Shown piece by piece: positions 1 to 9,670 of a stretch of 64,000 nucleotides of DNA. Positions within the stretch are counted from its first letter, which is position 1, and every line of letters starts with the position of its first letter. Under the pieces are notes generated by a model. That model made no database searches, was not told where the DNA came from, and saw nothing but the letters and a program-made list of their open reading frames with translations. This DNA comes from an uncultured Paracoccaceae bacterium (lineage in GTDB: Bacteria > Pseudomonadota > Alphaproteobacteria > Rhodobacterales > Rhodobacteraceae). The position numbers and the translations under genes were made by a program. Location of the stretch: assembly GCA_947497985.1 (NCBI GenBank), contig CANMIX010000014.1, forward strand, positions 1 through 64,000. The letters are read 5' to 3'.

Positions 1-159
<159 letters not shown>

Positions 160-160
<1 letters not shown>

Positions 161-553
161 GCTTGGCCCAACCGCCGCCAAGCAGCTTGTCTGCGCCTGG
201 CGGTGGACGGGAGGGGCTGCCCTGTTTTGCCTGCACACCGCCGTGCAGGTATGGGCGCAGCCTTCAAGGCGAAGCGTGATCGCCAAAGCCTCAAGAACCA
301 GTTGCGTCGAGGCGAGGTAGTCTGGATTGTCGTAACTTGGCTCATCCGCCAACTCAAACCTGCGGGCGGCAGCGTTCAAGGTGCCGTCGCCCCATTTCGA
401 ATGCAGCCGCCCGGTTTGTTCAACATAGGCACAGGCGATCTGCGCCCCAGTGAAAATCTCAGAACACAGCCCCGCCCGCGCGCATGGTGCCACAGCCAAC
501 AACGCGCGGGCGGCTGCGCTGATATCACCGGGCAACACAGGTCGGCGCACCAT
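160..553 (-). CDS. Small GTA-linked protein (DUF7742-like), 3' end corrupted
   Basis: A minus-strand frame opens with ATG at 553, overlapping the TAA stop of the GTA host-specificity gene by one base (TAATG), so it is translationally coupled to it. The protein starts MVRRPVLPGDISAAARALLA and continues with a KWGDGTLNAAA segment and a DNPDYLAS segment. I associate this pattern with a small Rhodobacterales family (DUF7742) found next to GTA clusters; this is recalled, not searched. Its function is unknown. The frame stays open until it enters the homopolymer tract, so the true C-terminus and stop are not visible, and the last ~50 readable residues look atypical and may already be affected by sequence error. 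Confidence 0.55.
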
Positions 554-3500
554 TACGGAACGCTGATCCGGGCCGCTACACCAAGCCCAACCAAGGCCGA
601 CACCTGAGCCACCTCAACCATATCGCCTGACGTGGCCCCATCTGCCGCCTGCGCAGCCACATCATAGGTCCATTGACTGGTCACAACCTCCGCCTCACGC
701 AGCAGCTGACCACCGCGCAACAGGCGAATGCGGTAGGCCTCCCGCTCCTCAGCCAAGGGCACCTCGGGCAGGTCCCAATCATCACCTCCGATCCGCGTGC
801 GCCGGACCCAGCTGAGGGTCAGGTCGGCGCCCAGATCACCGCCGCTCCACGCCAGATGCACCGGTGACAGCGGACGCAGACCGCGCCCCTCGAAAGCTTC
901 GACCACATGCACGTAGGACGGATCATCATAGCCCCGCCGCGCCGTGCCCATTCGATAATGGCGGGCAAGGCGGCGTTGATCCGGTGACAGATCGATCTGC
1001 CCCGGCACCCCATTGAGCAGCACAACCCGACTGCCAACGGGCCATTCCTGAGCCATCTCAGCCTCGCTGCCCACCTGCCCGCGCAGCCGTCGTCGCAGCA
1101 GGTAGGTCTGGGGCGCGATCAGCTCGGCCTCGGCAAATTGCAGCACCTCCCACCCCCCAGGCGTGCCATCGCCAATGGCCAGCACATTGCCGCCGTTCAA
1201 CACAGCCAGCGGGTCAATGCTTTGCAAGGCACCGGAATACAGCCGCACCTGCAGCGCGGGTCCCAGATCCCAGCGGCCCGGTCTGGCGGCAGGCAGAATG
1301 CTCTCGGTCTCGCCAACAATCGACGGCGCGGCGAGGACCTCTTGCAGCGCATAATCGCTGTCTTGTGCGGCGCCGTAAACCGCAACCGATCCGGGCCACG
1401 GCGTGGCTGTGACCGCCAGATGCGGCGCGTGGGGCACTTCGTCTCCGCGCAGCAGCGGCAGATCCAGAAACAGCGGCAGCACCGGCACAGGTGGCACAAA
1501 ACGATTGATGCCGGGCAGATCCTCGGCCACTTGGGCCGGCGCATAGACCTCGGGCGCGATGCGCACCGCCTCAACCTCTTGCGAAGAGCCAATCGACAGG
1601 CGGTCAATCCGGTACAGGCCGGGTGCGGCGCTGTCAGCCTCCAGATCCAGCAGATCGCCCGCGCCCAGATGCAACAGCGACGGCGGCAGGCTGAGGGTGA
1701 CAGTATCGCGCGCTACCCGCGCCTCGGCCAGCCAGCGTTCCACCGTCTGACGTGCCTCGGCCCGGGTCAAGGCCAAGGGCAGCTCATTCTGGCTGACCGC
1801 ATGGGTGACCTCATCCGGCAGGACCGCTTCCTCGGACAAGAGCGCGTGATCGCCGCCCCATTCGGAAAACCGCAACCGCACCCGGCCTGTCAGCTCTGCC
1901 TCACCATCGCGGCTGTCAGCGCGCACCGGGGTCCCATCTTCACCCAAGGCCATCTGGTCCTGTGCAACCCGCGTCGCACCCTCTCCGGTGCGGGGGCGAA
2001 ACTGCAACAGACCGTCGCGTTCAATGGCATCAAACCCGTGTCGCAACATCAAAGGCTGCAAGGCCGCGCGGGCCGGCCCCACATCGCCAAGCCCATAGCC
2101 ACGCACCACCCCATAAAGATCACCCGTATCCAAATCCGTCACATCAGAGTTGGCACTGATCTCGGTCACCACTTCGGCCAAGGGGCGCTGTCCAACACGT
2201 CCGTTCAACCAATGGCCACGGGGATAATTCTCCCCATCACCCCAAACATCCACCGCATTGGGAAAGGCCGGAAACGGGCGCGCGTCCCAGGCCCAGACAA
2301 AGGCGCGGCTCATATCCAACATGTCACCGCTATAGATGGTCGAAGTTGGGTTGTTCTCGCCTTCTGTCCAATAGCCGTACATCGCCCGCAAGTATTGGAT
2401 CTGGATCAGATCATCGCGCTGGCCATTGGAAAACTTGGGCAGCCGACTTTCAGAGCTTTTGGGGTCAAGGAACTTGTTCGGTTGATTGGTGCCTTTGTCG
2501 ATGGCCGCGCAACCCATTTCGGTGAACCAGATCGGTTTCGACTGTGGCAGCCAATCGGTTGCCGTTTCCCCGCGCACGCCGCCAATGCGGTTGTGATGGC
2601 TGTTCTCCCACCAGCTGCGGATATCCTTATACCGCCAGACCCAGGGTTCATCATAGGCCCCGTCGGTGATCGGCGTGCGGATCTGCGCCTCGGCGGCGGT
2701 GTCAGAGTGGTAGAACCAATCATAGCCCTCGCCGCCCGCAACATTGGATTTCAGATAGTCCAGATCATAGATCGACGGCGCGCCCGCTGTGGCATCCAGA
2801 TGATCCGCCCCTTCGCGCCAATCCGACAGCGGCATGTAATTGTCGATGCCAATGAAATCGATCTCAGGATGGGCCCATAGCGGGTCGAGGTGAAAGTAAC
2901 GATCGCCCTCGGGGCTGGTATAACCCCAATATTCGCTCCAATCGGCGGCATATCCCAATTTGACATCCGCCCCCAAAAGGGCGCGCACCTGGCCGACCAG
3001 ATCGCGCAACGCCGCGACAAAGGGGAACCCCGCAACACCCCGGATCTGGGTCAAGGCGCGCAGTTCCGAGCCGATGCAAAAACTGTCCACTCCGCCGGCG
3101 GCTGCACATAGGGCCGCGTAGTGCAGAATAAACCGGCTAAAGCTCCGCTCATCCGGCCCGGTATAGGTCACGTTTCCGTCGCCTATGATAAAATCACTGG
3201 CCCGCACCGTGCCGACAAACTCCGCAACCTCGCTATCGGCCACCGCGCTTTGATCAGGTGAGCCTTCGCGCCCCGGAGCCACAGACAGGGTGATGCGTCC
3301 GCGCCACGGCAAATGCGCCTGTGTCCCAGCATCGCTCCACGGGTCAGGCAGTTCATTGCCAAATGTCTGATCCATAAGGATAAACGGGTAGAACATAACC
3401 GCCTTCCCCTGCCCTTTCATATGGCGGATTGCCTCAACCACCGCTGCATCCGCAGGGGTTCCGCCATAGATTGGCCGCCCTCCGTCCCGTTCGATCACCG

Positions 3501-4476
3501 GCGCACGGGCGCGCGTAATGCCTGAGACGGTCCAGGCCATGGAGCCGTCGACCGCGCCCTGTTCGACCTTGGGTTCCAATCGGCACTGCCCACAGCGCAA
3601 GTCACCGCCAAACCAGCTGACCACCAGAGAGACCGCGTTGCAGTGCGGCAGCTCCGCTGTGAGGGACGCAAGCGAGGTCACAAGGTCGGTTTCCCCACTG
3701 TGGGAATGGCTGTTCACAGCCTCGTTTTGGCCGGCCGAATGCTGCAACCACACGGGCGAGGATGCCAGCGAATATTCCCCTGTCCCCGGCACCAAGGCGA
3801 CGCCCTGCACCAGCTGTGGAAGGTCGATATCATAGGTTGCGCTCCCCTTCTGGGCGGCGCGCACCACCTCAAACGAGAACTGCGGCACCCGGTTGCCAAA
3901 CCGCTCCAATTGGATGTTCTCCACCACCACATAGGCGGTGCCGCGATAGGCGGGTGATTGACCTGCGCCCTCGATCGCCTCGATCAAAGGATCGGGCAGC
4001 TGGTCGCGGCTGCCCGGATACCAGCGCATGTTCAGATCCTTGGGCGCCACCTCTTCGCCATCGGCCCAGACGCGCGGGATATCCAGCACCTCCCCCTCAC
4101 AGACCGCAATCGCAAGGGAGATACTGTAGCTGTATTGGGTCACCGTGGGCTGTTTTGGCGCACCCTTGCCGCTGCCCCCGCCGCTGGTACTAGTGGTTTC
4201 CAAAAAGTCCGAGGCCCAGATCACCTGCCCGCCAACCCGCATCCGCCCATATAGGGTTGAGACCGGCGTGCCCTCGCTCGCCTCGCTGAGGCGAAACCGG
4301 TCCACGCGGCCCGTTTCCACCGCCGCGCCGCCGCGCCCCAACAGGCGTTCATCAATGGCCCGCCCAAGCGTGGCCCCAACCGCGCGGCCGATCACCGCTG
4401 TGGACAGGCCCAGAACCGTGCCGCCCGCCGCGCCACCAATGGCCGCACCCGCCGCCGAAAGAAGGATCGTCGCCAT
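553..4476 (-). CDS. GTA host-specificity / tail-tip 'megatron' protein (g15)
   Basis: At 1307 residues this matches the usual length of the RcGTA g15 tail-tip protein. The N-terminus is a Gly/Ala-rich hydrophobic stretch (about residues 1-45). The middle (about 420-760) has features of the GTA TIM-barrel-like domain, for example YFHLDPLWAHPEIDFIGIDN and the Trp-rich KPIWFTEMGCAAI. The C-terminal half resembles the phage-tail_3 putative receptor-binding region. In RcGTA this protein forms the tip of the tail baseplate and contacts the recipient cell. It is the last canonical gene of the cluster, 3 bases downstream of g14. Family assignment is strong; the exact domain borders are estimates. Confidence 0.93.
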   Translation of the reverse strand: MATILLSAAGAAIGGAAGGTVLGLSTAVIGRAVGATLGRAIDERLLGRGGAAVETGRVDRFRLSEASEGTPVSTLYGRMRVGGQVIWASDFLETTSTSGGGSGKGAPKQPTVTQYSYSISLAIAVCEGEVLDIPRVWADGEEVAPKDLNMRWYPGSRDQLPDPLIEAIEGAGQSPAYRGTAYVVVENIQLERFGNRVPQFSFEVVRAAQKGSATYDIDLPQLVQGVALVPGTGEYSLASSPVWLQHSAGQNEAVNSHSHSGETDLVTSLASLTAELPHCNAVSLVVSWFGGDLRCGQCRLEPKVEQGAVDGSMAWTVSGITRARAPVIERDGGRPIYGGTPADAAVVEAIRHMKGQGKAVMFYPFILMDQTFGNELPDPWSDAGTQAHLPWRGRITLSVAPGREGSPDQSAVADSEVAEFVGTVRASDFIIGDGNVTYTGPDERSFSRFILHYAALCAAAGGVDSFCIGSELRALTQIRGVAGFPFVAALRDLVGQVRALLGADVKLGYAADWSEYWGYTSPEGDRYFHLDPLWAHPEIDFIGIDNYMPLSDWREGADHLDATAGAPSIYDLDYLKSNVAGGEGYDWFYHSDTAAEAQIRTPITDGAYDEPWVWRYKDIRSWWENSHHNRIGGVRGETATDWLPQSKPIWFTEMGCAAIDKGTNQPNKFLDPKSSESRLPKFSNGQRDDLIQIQYLRAMYGYWTEGENNPTSTIYSGDMLDMSRAFVWAWDARPFPAFPNAVDVWGDGENYPRGHWLNGRVGQRPLAEVVTEISANSDVTDLDTGDLYGVVRGYGLGDVGPARAALQPLMLRHGFDAIERDGLLQFRPRTGEGATRVAQDQMALGEDGTPVRADSRDGEAELTGRVRLRFSEWGGDHALLSEEAVLPDEVTHAVSQNELPLALTRAEARQTVERWLAEARVARDTVTLSLPPSLLHLGAGDLLDLEADSAAPGLYRIDRLSIGSSQEVEAVRIAPEVYAPAQVAEDLPGINRFVPPVPVLPLFLDLPLLRGDEVPHAPHLAVTATPWPGSVAVYGAAQDSDYALQEVLAAPSIVGETESILPAARPGRWDLGPALQVRLYSGALQSIDPLAVLNGGNVLAIGDGTPGGWEVLQFAEAELIAPQTYLLRRRLRGQVGSEAEMAQEWPVGSRVVLLNGVPGQIDLSPDQRRLARHYRMGTARRGYDDPSYVHVVEAFEGRGLRPLSPVHLAWSGGDLGADLTLSWVRRTRIGGDDWDLPEVPLAEEREAYRIRLLRGGQLLREAEVVTSQWTYDVAAQAADGATSGDMVEVAQVSALVGLGVAARISVP

Positions 4477-4479
4477 CTG

Positions 4480-4929
4480 TCACTCCTGTTGTTGGTTGAG
4501 GTCGGGAAAGGCAAACCGCGCCACAATGCGCCGCTGCCACGGCATGCTCAGCGCGGTTTCGACCACACCGTGGCCCTGATACGCGTGGATAAATCGCGCC
4601 TGCGCGCCACAGACCGTTTGCAGGCCCAGATGTTTCGCCACCGCGCCGCTGCGCATCCGAAACAAGATCACATCCCCCGGTGCGGCCTGCATCAGCGGTT
4701 TGTCCCGCAAATGGCGCAGCGCTGCCTGCCACAGGCGTTCCTCACCCTGAGGTTCGGACCAGTCGCGGCTATAGGCAGGCGGAACCTCAGCCGGATCCCC
4801 ATAAAGGGCGCCATAGACGCCCCGTATCAGCCCCAGGCAGTCACAGCCTGCGCCGCGGATCGCGCCCTGATGGACATAGGGCGTTCCAAGCCAACGGCGC
4901 GCCTCGGCCACCGCCTGCGCGCCGCTCAT
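4480..4929 (-). CDS. GTA NlpC/P60 cell-wall peptidase (g14)
   Basis: This 149-residue NlpC/P60-type hydrolase has the catalytic Cys in GAGCDCLGLIRGV (about residue 29-31) and the catalytic His in AKHLGLQ (about residue 99). In GTA particles the protein sits at the tail tip and is thought to cut peptidoglycan so that DNA can enter the recipient. Its start overlaps the stop of g13 by 4 bases, and it is followed 3 bases later by g15. Length and order match the GTA family. Confidence 0.92.
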   Translation of the reverse strand: MSGAQAVAEARRWLGTPYVHQGAIRGAGCDCLGLIRGVYGALYGDPAEVPPAYSRDWSEPQGEERLWQAALRHLRDKPLMQAAPGDVILFRMRSGAVAKHLGLQTVCGAQARFIHAYQGHGVVETALSMPWQRRIVARFAFPDLNQQQE

Positions 4930-5810
4930 CTCCGGCTCCCGCCGGTGTTGGCATGTTCGCGGCGCGGCACCGCAATCATCCAGTCTTCACCCGGAATATC
5001 GGGAAATCCCTGATAGTTAAGGATATTGTTGAACTTTAGCCGGCAGGTTTCAAACCGTTTGTCACAGCCCGCTTCCAACCGCAGCAGATCCCCCGGCGCA
5101 AGCGCTGCGCGCAGTGGCTCCCACAGGGTGATTTCGCGGCTTTGTGACTTCGCAAGGTCGCGTTTTATCGCCCCCCACAAACCCGCAGCCTCGCCGGTCA
5201 ACACCCGTAGAACCCCGCGGGTGAACCACTCTGGCTCAAACCCCGGTTGCGGCGCAAATGTCAGGGCCTGCGCCTCGCGCACCGCGACCAATTCCGCCTC
5301 AACCGCATAGCCCGGTGTCGCCAGATCAAAGCCGCAAGCCGTATCGCCCAGAACCGCAGTACAGGGTTTTTGATAGATCCGCCCTTGTGGCTGGTTCAAA
5401 CGGTCAGTCAGCCCGCGCAGCTCGGCCCTGAACTGGCCGTCTTCACGGGCGATTTCGCCGATAAAGCCGCGAAACTGCAACCAACGCATGTCGGGCGCGG
5501 CCCAATTGACCAGCCAGCTTTGCACCTCTGCATCATCATACCGCCCGGCCTCGATATCAGCGTCGGTGATGGCCGCAGCAGACAAAGCCCCCAGCGCCTC
5601 GGTGTTGTCAACCGACAGGCCGGTGGCCTGTTCCAACTGGCGCGCGGTCAATCCGGTGTCGGCGCGAAAGGTCAGCCCGTCAAAGGCAAGATCGCAGTCA
5701 TGATCGGTAAAGCCAAACTGTTGCCCGTCACGTCGGGTGATGGCCCAGGCCCGGCACAGGGTGGTGCTGCCAGTAGCCAGATGAGCGCGCAATTCCTCAG
5801 GGATCGCCAT
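4926..5810 (-). CDS. GTA baseplate hub protein, DUF2163 family (g13)
   Basis: This is a ~294-residue DUF2163/BR0599-type protein, the GTA hub. Two Cys pairs are visible: PCTAVLGDTACGFD in the middle and GCDKRFETCR near the C-terminus. The GTA hub protein is known to hold an Fe-S cluster through four cysteines, and these are the natural candidates. The C-terminal NYQGFPDIPGEDWM is typical of the family. The ATG at 5810 overlaps the g12 stop in a TGATG arrangement, which I prefer to a GTG one codon upstream. Confidence 0.92.
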   Translation of the reverse strand: MAIPEELRAHLATGSTTLCRAWAITRRDGQQFGFTDHDCDLAFDGLTFRADTGLTARQLEQATGLSVDNTEALGALSAAAITDADIEAGRYDDAEVQSWLVNWAAPDMRWLQFRGFIGEIAREDGQFRAELRGLTDRLNQPQGRIYQKPCTAVLGDTACGFDLATPGYAVEAELVAVREAQALTFAPQPGFEPEWFTRGVLRVLTGEAAGLWGAIKRDLAKSQSREITLWEPLRAALAPGDLLRLEAGCDKRFETCRLKFNNILNYQGFPDIPGEDWMIAVPRREHANTGGSRR

Positions 5811-6442
5811 CACACACGCACCTCCACCACCGGAACATTGGGCGCTTCGCCGGCCTGAAAGGACGCGACGCTGGTCTGGATCCGGTCAGTGTCAAACCGC
5901 ACCGGCACGTCGAATTCAAACCCGGCCACCACCTCGGTTCCGATTTCAGGCGCAAAGACAAATTGCACTAACCCGCGCGTGGTATCGAGGCTGTAATCCA
6001 CCCCTTCGCGCAGCTCATCCTGGTTCAGCCCCACCTTCACAGTGCCCGCCACCGGTTTGGTGATCGGGCGCGCATAGCTGTTGGGGCCCGAAGTATAATG
6101 TTTGACCAGTTGAAACGCGCTGGTGATCCCGTCGCCGGTGCCAATGACCTGATCGCGAAAGGTCACATCCGCCGCAGCGGTTGCCGATTTGTAATCGGAC
6201 CAATCCTTCCAGCGAAAGCCGCTGACCTGTCCTTGGCGCGCCTCAAAAAAGGCGATCAGAACCTCGATGTCCCCCAACGCCCGCAAGCCAAGCCCCGCGT
6301 CATAGCGCCGGCGCGAATGGGCCCAGGGGGTGTTGCGTTCCTCGAACCCATTGGCCAGCGTCACCACATCGGTGCGCCGCTCTGGCCCACCGACCGAGCC
6401 AAAGCTGAGCGAGGCTGGAAATCTCACGTCGTGAAAGCTCAT
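5810..6442 (-). CDS. GTA distal tail protein, DUF2460 family (g12)
   Basis: The 210-residue DUF2460 protein begins MSFHDVRFPASLSFGSVGGP, a typical opening for the GTA distal tail protein that joins the tail tube to the baseplate. Internal segments such as FRWKDWSDYKS and the terminal VPVVEVRV fit the family. It lies between the tape-measure gene (15-base gap) and g13 (overlap), as in other GTA clusters. Confidence 0.92.
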   Translation of the reverse strand: MSFHDVRFPASLSFGSVGGPERRTDVVTLANGFEERNTPWAHSRRRYDAGLGLRALGDIEVLIAFFEARQGQVSGFRWKDWSDYKSATAAADVTFRDQVIGTGDGITSAFQLVKHYTSGPNSYARPITKPVAGTVKVGLNQDELREGVDYSLDTTRGLVQFVFAPEIGTEVVAGFEFDVPVRFDTDRIQTSVASFQAGEAPNVPVVEVRV

Positions 6443-6457
6443 GGGATTGTCCCTTCC

Positions 6458-7117
6458 TTAACGGTTGCGGTTGCCACGGCTCAGCGCGCGCGACATTTGC
6501 GCCGCGATCTGGCCTTGGCTGCGTTGAAAGCTTTGGGCGTCTTGGGTCTGGATGTTCATCACGATGGTGGGGCTGCTGCCGCCTCCGGCGCTGCGCACGC
6601 CCAATGATCCATCAGCGCCGCGCGCCAATGGCATAATCGCCTCGGGGCCCGCTTCGCCCATCAATCCGGTGCCGCCGCGCATGGGAAACTGGGTTGGCCC
6701 CGACACCACGCCACCGCGGGCGAACGGCGTCACGCGCCCCTGGCTAAAAGCGGCACCATCAGCAAAGGGCAACAGGCCACCCACCAGCCCCGCCAATCCA
6801 TCGCTAAGCAGATTGCCGGCCTGATTGGCCACGGGATTGACGGCCGCGTTATAAGTCGTGCGGATCACTGACCGCGCAACGGTTTCAAGGGTTTCTGACA
6901 GGTTCTTCCCATCAAAAACCAACCCATCAAAAGCCCGCCGCAACCCACGCGACAGGCCGCGCTCCAGCGTTTTGGCGTCCTCGCCTGTGGCGGCCAATGC
7001 AGCGCGCACACGCGACAGCTCACCGTCAAAGCTTGCCGCCATCTGCGCGGCGCCGCCCAACGAATTCTCCAAGGCTTCAGCGCTGAGTTCCAGCGCGGTG
7101 ATGTCTTCCAGGGCCAT
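6458..7117 (-). CDS. GTA tail tape-measure protein (g11)
   Basis: The 219-residue protein has an N-terminal helical part (LELSAEALENSLGGAAQMAA) and a central Gly/Ala-rich hydrophobic stretch (about 95-125). A C-terminal segment, FARGGVVSGPTQF then GLMGEAGPEAIMPLARG, is diagnostic of phage tape-measure proteins. It sets tail length in particles. It is short compared with phage tape measures but normal for the short-tailed GTA. Spacing to neighbours is under 20 bases on both sides. Confidence 0.92.
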   Translation of the reverse strand: MALEDITALELSAEALENSLGGAAQMAASFDGELSRVRAALAATGEDAKTLERGLSRGLRRAFDGLVFDGKNLSETLETVARSVIRTTYNAAVNPVANQAGNLLSDGLAGLVGGLLPFADGAAFSQGRVTPFARGGVVSGPTQFPMRGGTGLMGEAGPEAIMPLARGADGSLGVRSAGGGSSPTIVMNIQTQDAQSFQRSQGQIAAQMSRALSRGNRNR

Positions 7118-7126
7118 GTCGCTCTC

Positions 7127-7360
7127 CTATGGGATTTGGGTGTCTGTTGGCCTATCTGCGGGCGGTTTTGCGGGCGTGTCGGGAAAGCTGCGCATCAGAT
7201 CGCTGAGCCGGGTGCGATCCATGGGCGTCGGCTCGGGTGGCCCCAACAACAGACGCAGCTCTGCCGGGGTCAGCGCCCAAAACGCCTCCGGCGCAAGGCC
7301 AAGCCCCGCGATGCCGGCCCGCATCATGGCCGGCCAATCAAACGATCCGGACGGGTTCAT
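7127..7360 (-). CDS. GTA tail assembly chaperone-like protein (rcc01693 family)
   Basis: This 77-residue protein carries the family pattern FDWPAMMRAGIAGLGLAPEAFWALTPAELRLLLG (residues 7-40) and a Pro-rich tail. It belongs to the small rcc01693-type family found between g10 and g11 of GTA clusters, believed to act in tail assembly like the frameshift chaperones of siphophages. Its start overlaps the g10 stop by 4 bases. Confidence 0.88.
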   Translation of the reverse strand: MNPSGSFDWPAMMRAGIAGLGLAPEAFWALTPAELRLLLGPPEPTPMDRTRLSDLMRSFPDTPAKPPADRPTDTQIP

Positions 7361-7680
7361 TCCGGCCCCGCAAAGGCGCGTGCCAACAGTTCCGCCGCCG
7401 CGCGTGTAGCCGCCATCGGACCGCCTGCGATTTGGGCTGAGGCCAGCTCTGTCGCGGTGATTGCAGCGCCGCCGCCGCGTAGACCGGCCAACAACAACCC
7501 CATTAGATCACGCGAGGAAAACCCATTACTTTCAAACCTCTGCACCAAAGATATAAGGCTTTTCTCACCAAGGCTTTCCTCCAGCTCGGCCAGCGACCCC
7601 AGCGTCAAGCGCATCACCTGGGGCTGGCCGTTGAGGGTCAGCGCCACCTCTCCGCGGTATGGATTGACCGGGGTCTCCAT
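7357..7680 (-). CDS. GTA family protein, tail assembly (g10)
   Basis: A ~107-residue GTA-family protein starting METPVNPYRGEVALTLNGQP. An LTLGSLAELEESLG segment and a Gly/Ala-rich ending (LLAGLRGGGAAITATELASA) match RcGTA g10. The protein is thought to assist tail assembly. The ATG at 7680 forms TGATG with the g9 stop and is preferred to the GTG one codon upstream. Confidence 0.88.
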   Translation of the reverse strand: METPVNPYRGEVALTLNGQPQVMRLTLGSLAELEESLGEKSLISLVQRFESNGFSSRDLMGLLLAGLRGGGAAITATELASAQIAGGPMAATRAAAELLARAFAGPE

Positions 7681-8093
7681 CACGCGGCCTCAAACGTCAA
7701 AGCCCCGGCACTGGCGAGGCTCAGCTCATATGTGGCCTCCCCGTTGTGGGAGCCTGCATATTCCAGCGACGTCACCTGAAAAGCGCCTTCTACGGTTCCG
7801 AAGTCCGGGATAACCACTTGAAAAGAAGGCACTTCGCCGTCAAAGAACAGCTGACGGGCACGGGCATCAGTATCGGCATCGCGAAACACGCCAGACCCTG
7901 AAATAGCAGCGGATCGCACGCCGGCGCCGGCCAGCAATTCGCGCCAGCCTCCCTGACTTTCAAGGCTCGTGATATCAACGGTTTCGGCGTTGAAACTGAT
8001 GCGGGTGGCCCGCAGTCCCGCAAGGGTTTCAAAGGATCCACCGCCGGTCATGTCTACCTTGATCAAAAGGTCTTTGCCGTTTTGGGCTGCCAT
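7680..8093 (-). CDS. GTA major tail tube protein (g9)
   Basis: The ~137-residue protein MAAQNGKDLLIKVDMTGGGS is the GTA tail tube (phage major tail, TP901-1-like) protein. Typical segments are FETLAGLRATRISFNAETVD and the SLEYAGSHNGEATYELSLAS ending. I place the start at ATG 8093 because AAGGAGA stands 6 bases upstream; an in-frame ATG 7 codons earlier lacks such a site. It forms the tube through which DNA passes. Confidence 0.92.
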   Translation of the reverse strand: MAAQNGKDLLIKVDMTGGGSFETLAGLRATRISFNAETVDITSLESQGGWRELLAGAGVRSAAISGSGVFRDADTDARARQLFFDGEVPSFQVVIPDFGTVEGAFQVTSLEYAGSHNGEATYELSLASAGALTFEAA

Positions 8094-8150
8094 GTCTTGT
8101 CTCCTTGATGTCATCCGCGTCGCGGGGTGAAATTCATGGTTAACAGTGTG

Positions 8151-8570
8151 TTACGGTGCAGTGCTGACGTCATCCACATGAACCCGGAACCGCAGGCTGA
8201 CCTCGCGGCCACCGGATTTCAGCGTTCGGGCCACGGCACGGTCGAACCAGCGCCCAGTCACCGCACCGCGCGCAAGGGTCAGTGGCGCCGACAAGAGCGC
8301 GTCGCAAATGTCGCCAGCCACCTGTTTGGCGCCTGAAAAACCAGCGCTGTCGCTGATCACCCGCAACGTCATCAGATAGAGCGCGGCTTGGGTGCCTTGG
8401 TCGGATCGGTCGCGCGCTTCCTCGGTCCCGATCAGGACATAGACTGGGGGTAAGACACCACTGGGCAACGCATCATATATATGGCCCGCTGTAGATGCGG
8501 AAACCGCGCTATCCGATTGTAACGTCATATAAATTGCGGCCTGCAAGGCGGAAGATGTTGCATAGCTCAC
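8151..8570 (-). CDS. GTA tail terminator / completion protein, DUF3168 (g8)
   Basis: A 139-residue DUF3168 protein: MSYATSSALQAAIYMTLQSD, then HIYDALPSGVLPPVYVLIGT and an LRFRVHVDDVSTAP ending. In RcGTA g8 is the tail terminator that joins tail tube to neck. It overlaps g7 by 4 bases and is followed by a 57-base gap before g9. Confidence 0.9.
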   Translation of the reverse strand: MSYATSSALQAAIYMTLQSDSAVSASTAGHIYDALPSGVLPPVYVLIGTEEARDRSDQGTQAALYLMTLRVISDSAGFSGAKQVAGDICDALLSAPLTLARGAVTGRWFDRAVARTLKSGGREVSLRFRVHVDDVSTAP

Positions 8571-8905
8571 AGCGCGACCTCCTCGACTGCGAAACAGGTG
8601 AGGTAGCGCCCCAATGCATCCGCTTCGGCAACGGCTTGGATGAGAAACCGGCGATTGCCTTCGAGCAGATATTGGTCCGGGCGTGGACGCTCAGAACTGC
8701 CGTGGGGCGCGGCGCGCACCGTGATGCGGTAACGTTGCAGCGACAGCGCAGCCCCGTTTTGCGCCGCATTGCGACCGGTCAAAGCACGCACCTCGGCCCA
8801 AAGCTCTCCCAAGGGAGTCTCCACCTCGTGATAGCCGCCGGATCCATCGGCTGTGCGGTTTGGGGCGACCAAGGTCATCAAACGGTTCAGGTTCACGGCT
8901 TTCAT
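8567..8905 (-). CDS. GTA head-tail adaptor / stopper (g7)
   Basis: A 112-residue head-closure (SPP1 gp16-type) protein with segments MKAVNLNRLMTLVAPNRTAD, GGYHEVETPLGELWAEVRA and HGSSERPRPDQYLLEG. It closes the neck after DNA packaging. Start overlaps the g6 stop by 4 bases. Order and length are canonical. Confidence 0.9.
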   Translation of the reverse strand: MKAVNLNRLMTLVAPNRTADGSGGYHEVETPLGELWAEVRALTGRNAAQNGAALSLQRYRITVRAAPHGSSERPRPDQYLLEGNRRFLIQAVAEADALGRYLTCFAVEEVAL

Positions 8906-9510
8906 GCGCGACCTCCCAAGGCCAGGCGCAACACGCGGTGGCGTTCAATCAGCGAGGTGACGCCAAAGGGCATGCAGCCGCGATGGAGGCCGGTATCGTC
9001 GCGGTGTTCATAATAATGCGCCGCCAGCATCATCACCGCTTGCAGCAAATCGGGCGCCAACGTGTCGAAATCCGCTGCCAGCCCGGCCGTGAATTCGACG
9101 CGCATATGACCGCCAGTGGAAATCGTGGGAGGACAAGCGCTTGAGGGACGCAGTTGCGCGGACTGCGCGTCGCTTTCCAGCGTATAAAACCCCGCATCCA
9201 ACAGGTCCTCGACCCCGTCGCGATCAACCGAGACCAGCGCCGTCACGGCCGTCACCGGCACCAGTGGCAGCGTCAGAACGGCAGGGTCACGCCAGCGGTT
9301 GACAGTCAGCGCATAGTCCCGCGCGATCAGTACTTTTCCGATCCGGGTTTCAATGGCAGCAAAGCTGGCGCGCAGAAACCCAAGCAAGAGCGCGTCCTGC
9401 AGGCTTTCGGTGCCAAAGCCACGCCCCAGTCGCAAATGGGCCTTGAATGCATCAAGCGGCAGGGCCGCGTCTGGTATCTGGGTGCGTTCTGTCACGATCA
9501 TCGCGTTCAT
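8902..9510 (-). CDS. GTA head-tail connector (g6)
   Basis: The 202-residue connector-type protein (phage gp6-like / DUF of phiE125 gp8 type) has LPLDAFKAHLRLGRGFG near the N-terminus and LLQAVMMLAAHYYEHRDD near the C-terminus, a hallmark of this family. It docks beneath the portal. A 160-base gap separates it from the capsid gene upstream; I see no gene in that gap. Confidence 0.91.
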   Translation of the reverse strand: MNAMIVTERTQIPDAALPLDAFKAHLRLGRGFGTESLQDALLLGFLRASFAAIETRIGKVLIARDYALTVNRWRDPAVLTLPLVPVTAVTALVSVDRDGVEDLLDAGFYTLESDAQSAQLRPSSACPPTISTGGHMRVEFTAGLAADFDTLAPDLLQAVMMLAAHYYEHRDDTGLHRGCMPFGVTSLIERHRVLRLALGGRA

Positions 9511-9670
9511 CTCCGCAGGCGGGCGTTGGCGTTTCGGGTGGAGTTTAGGTCAGCGCGCACCCCTTGCGGTGCCTGGACGGTTTGGGTGCAGCAAGGCCGC
9601 GCAAACTGTGGGCACGCGCCGACCGACGAGAGCGGGCTGCCGCCCCCGTCATTCGGACCTCGTCGTCGGA

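Noticed and set aside
1138-2880. Plus-strand open frame of 580 residues
   Set aside because: Antisense to GTA g15; no recognisable protein features, no ribosome site, and the opposite strand has a well-conserved gene.
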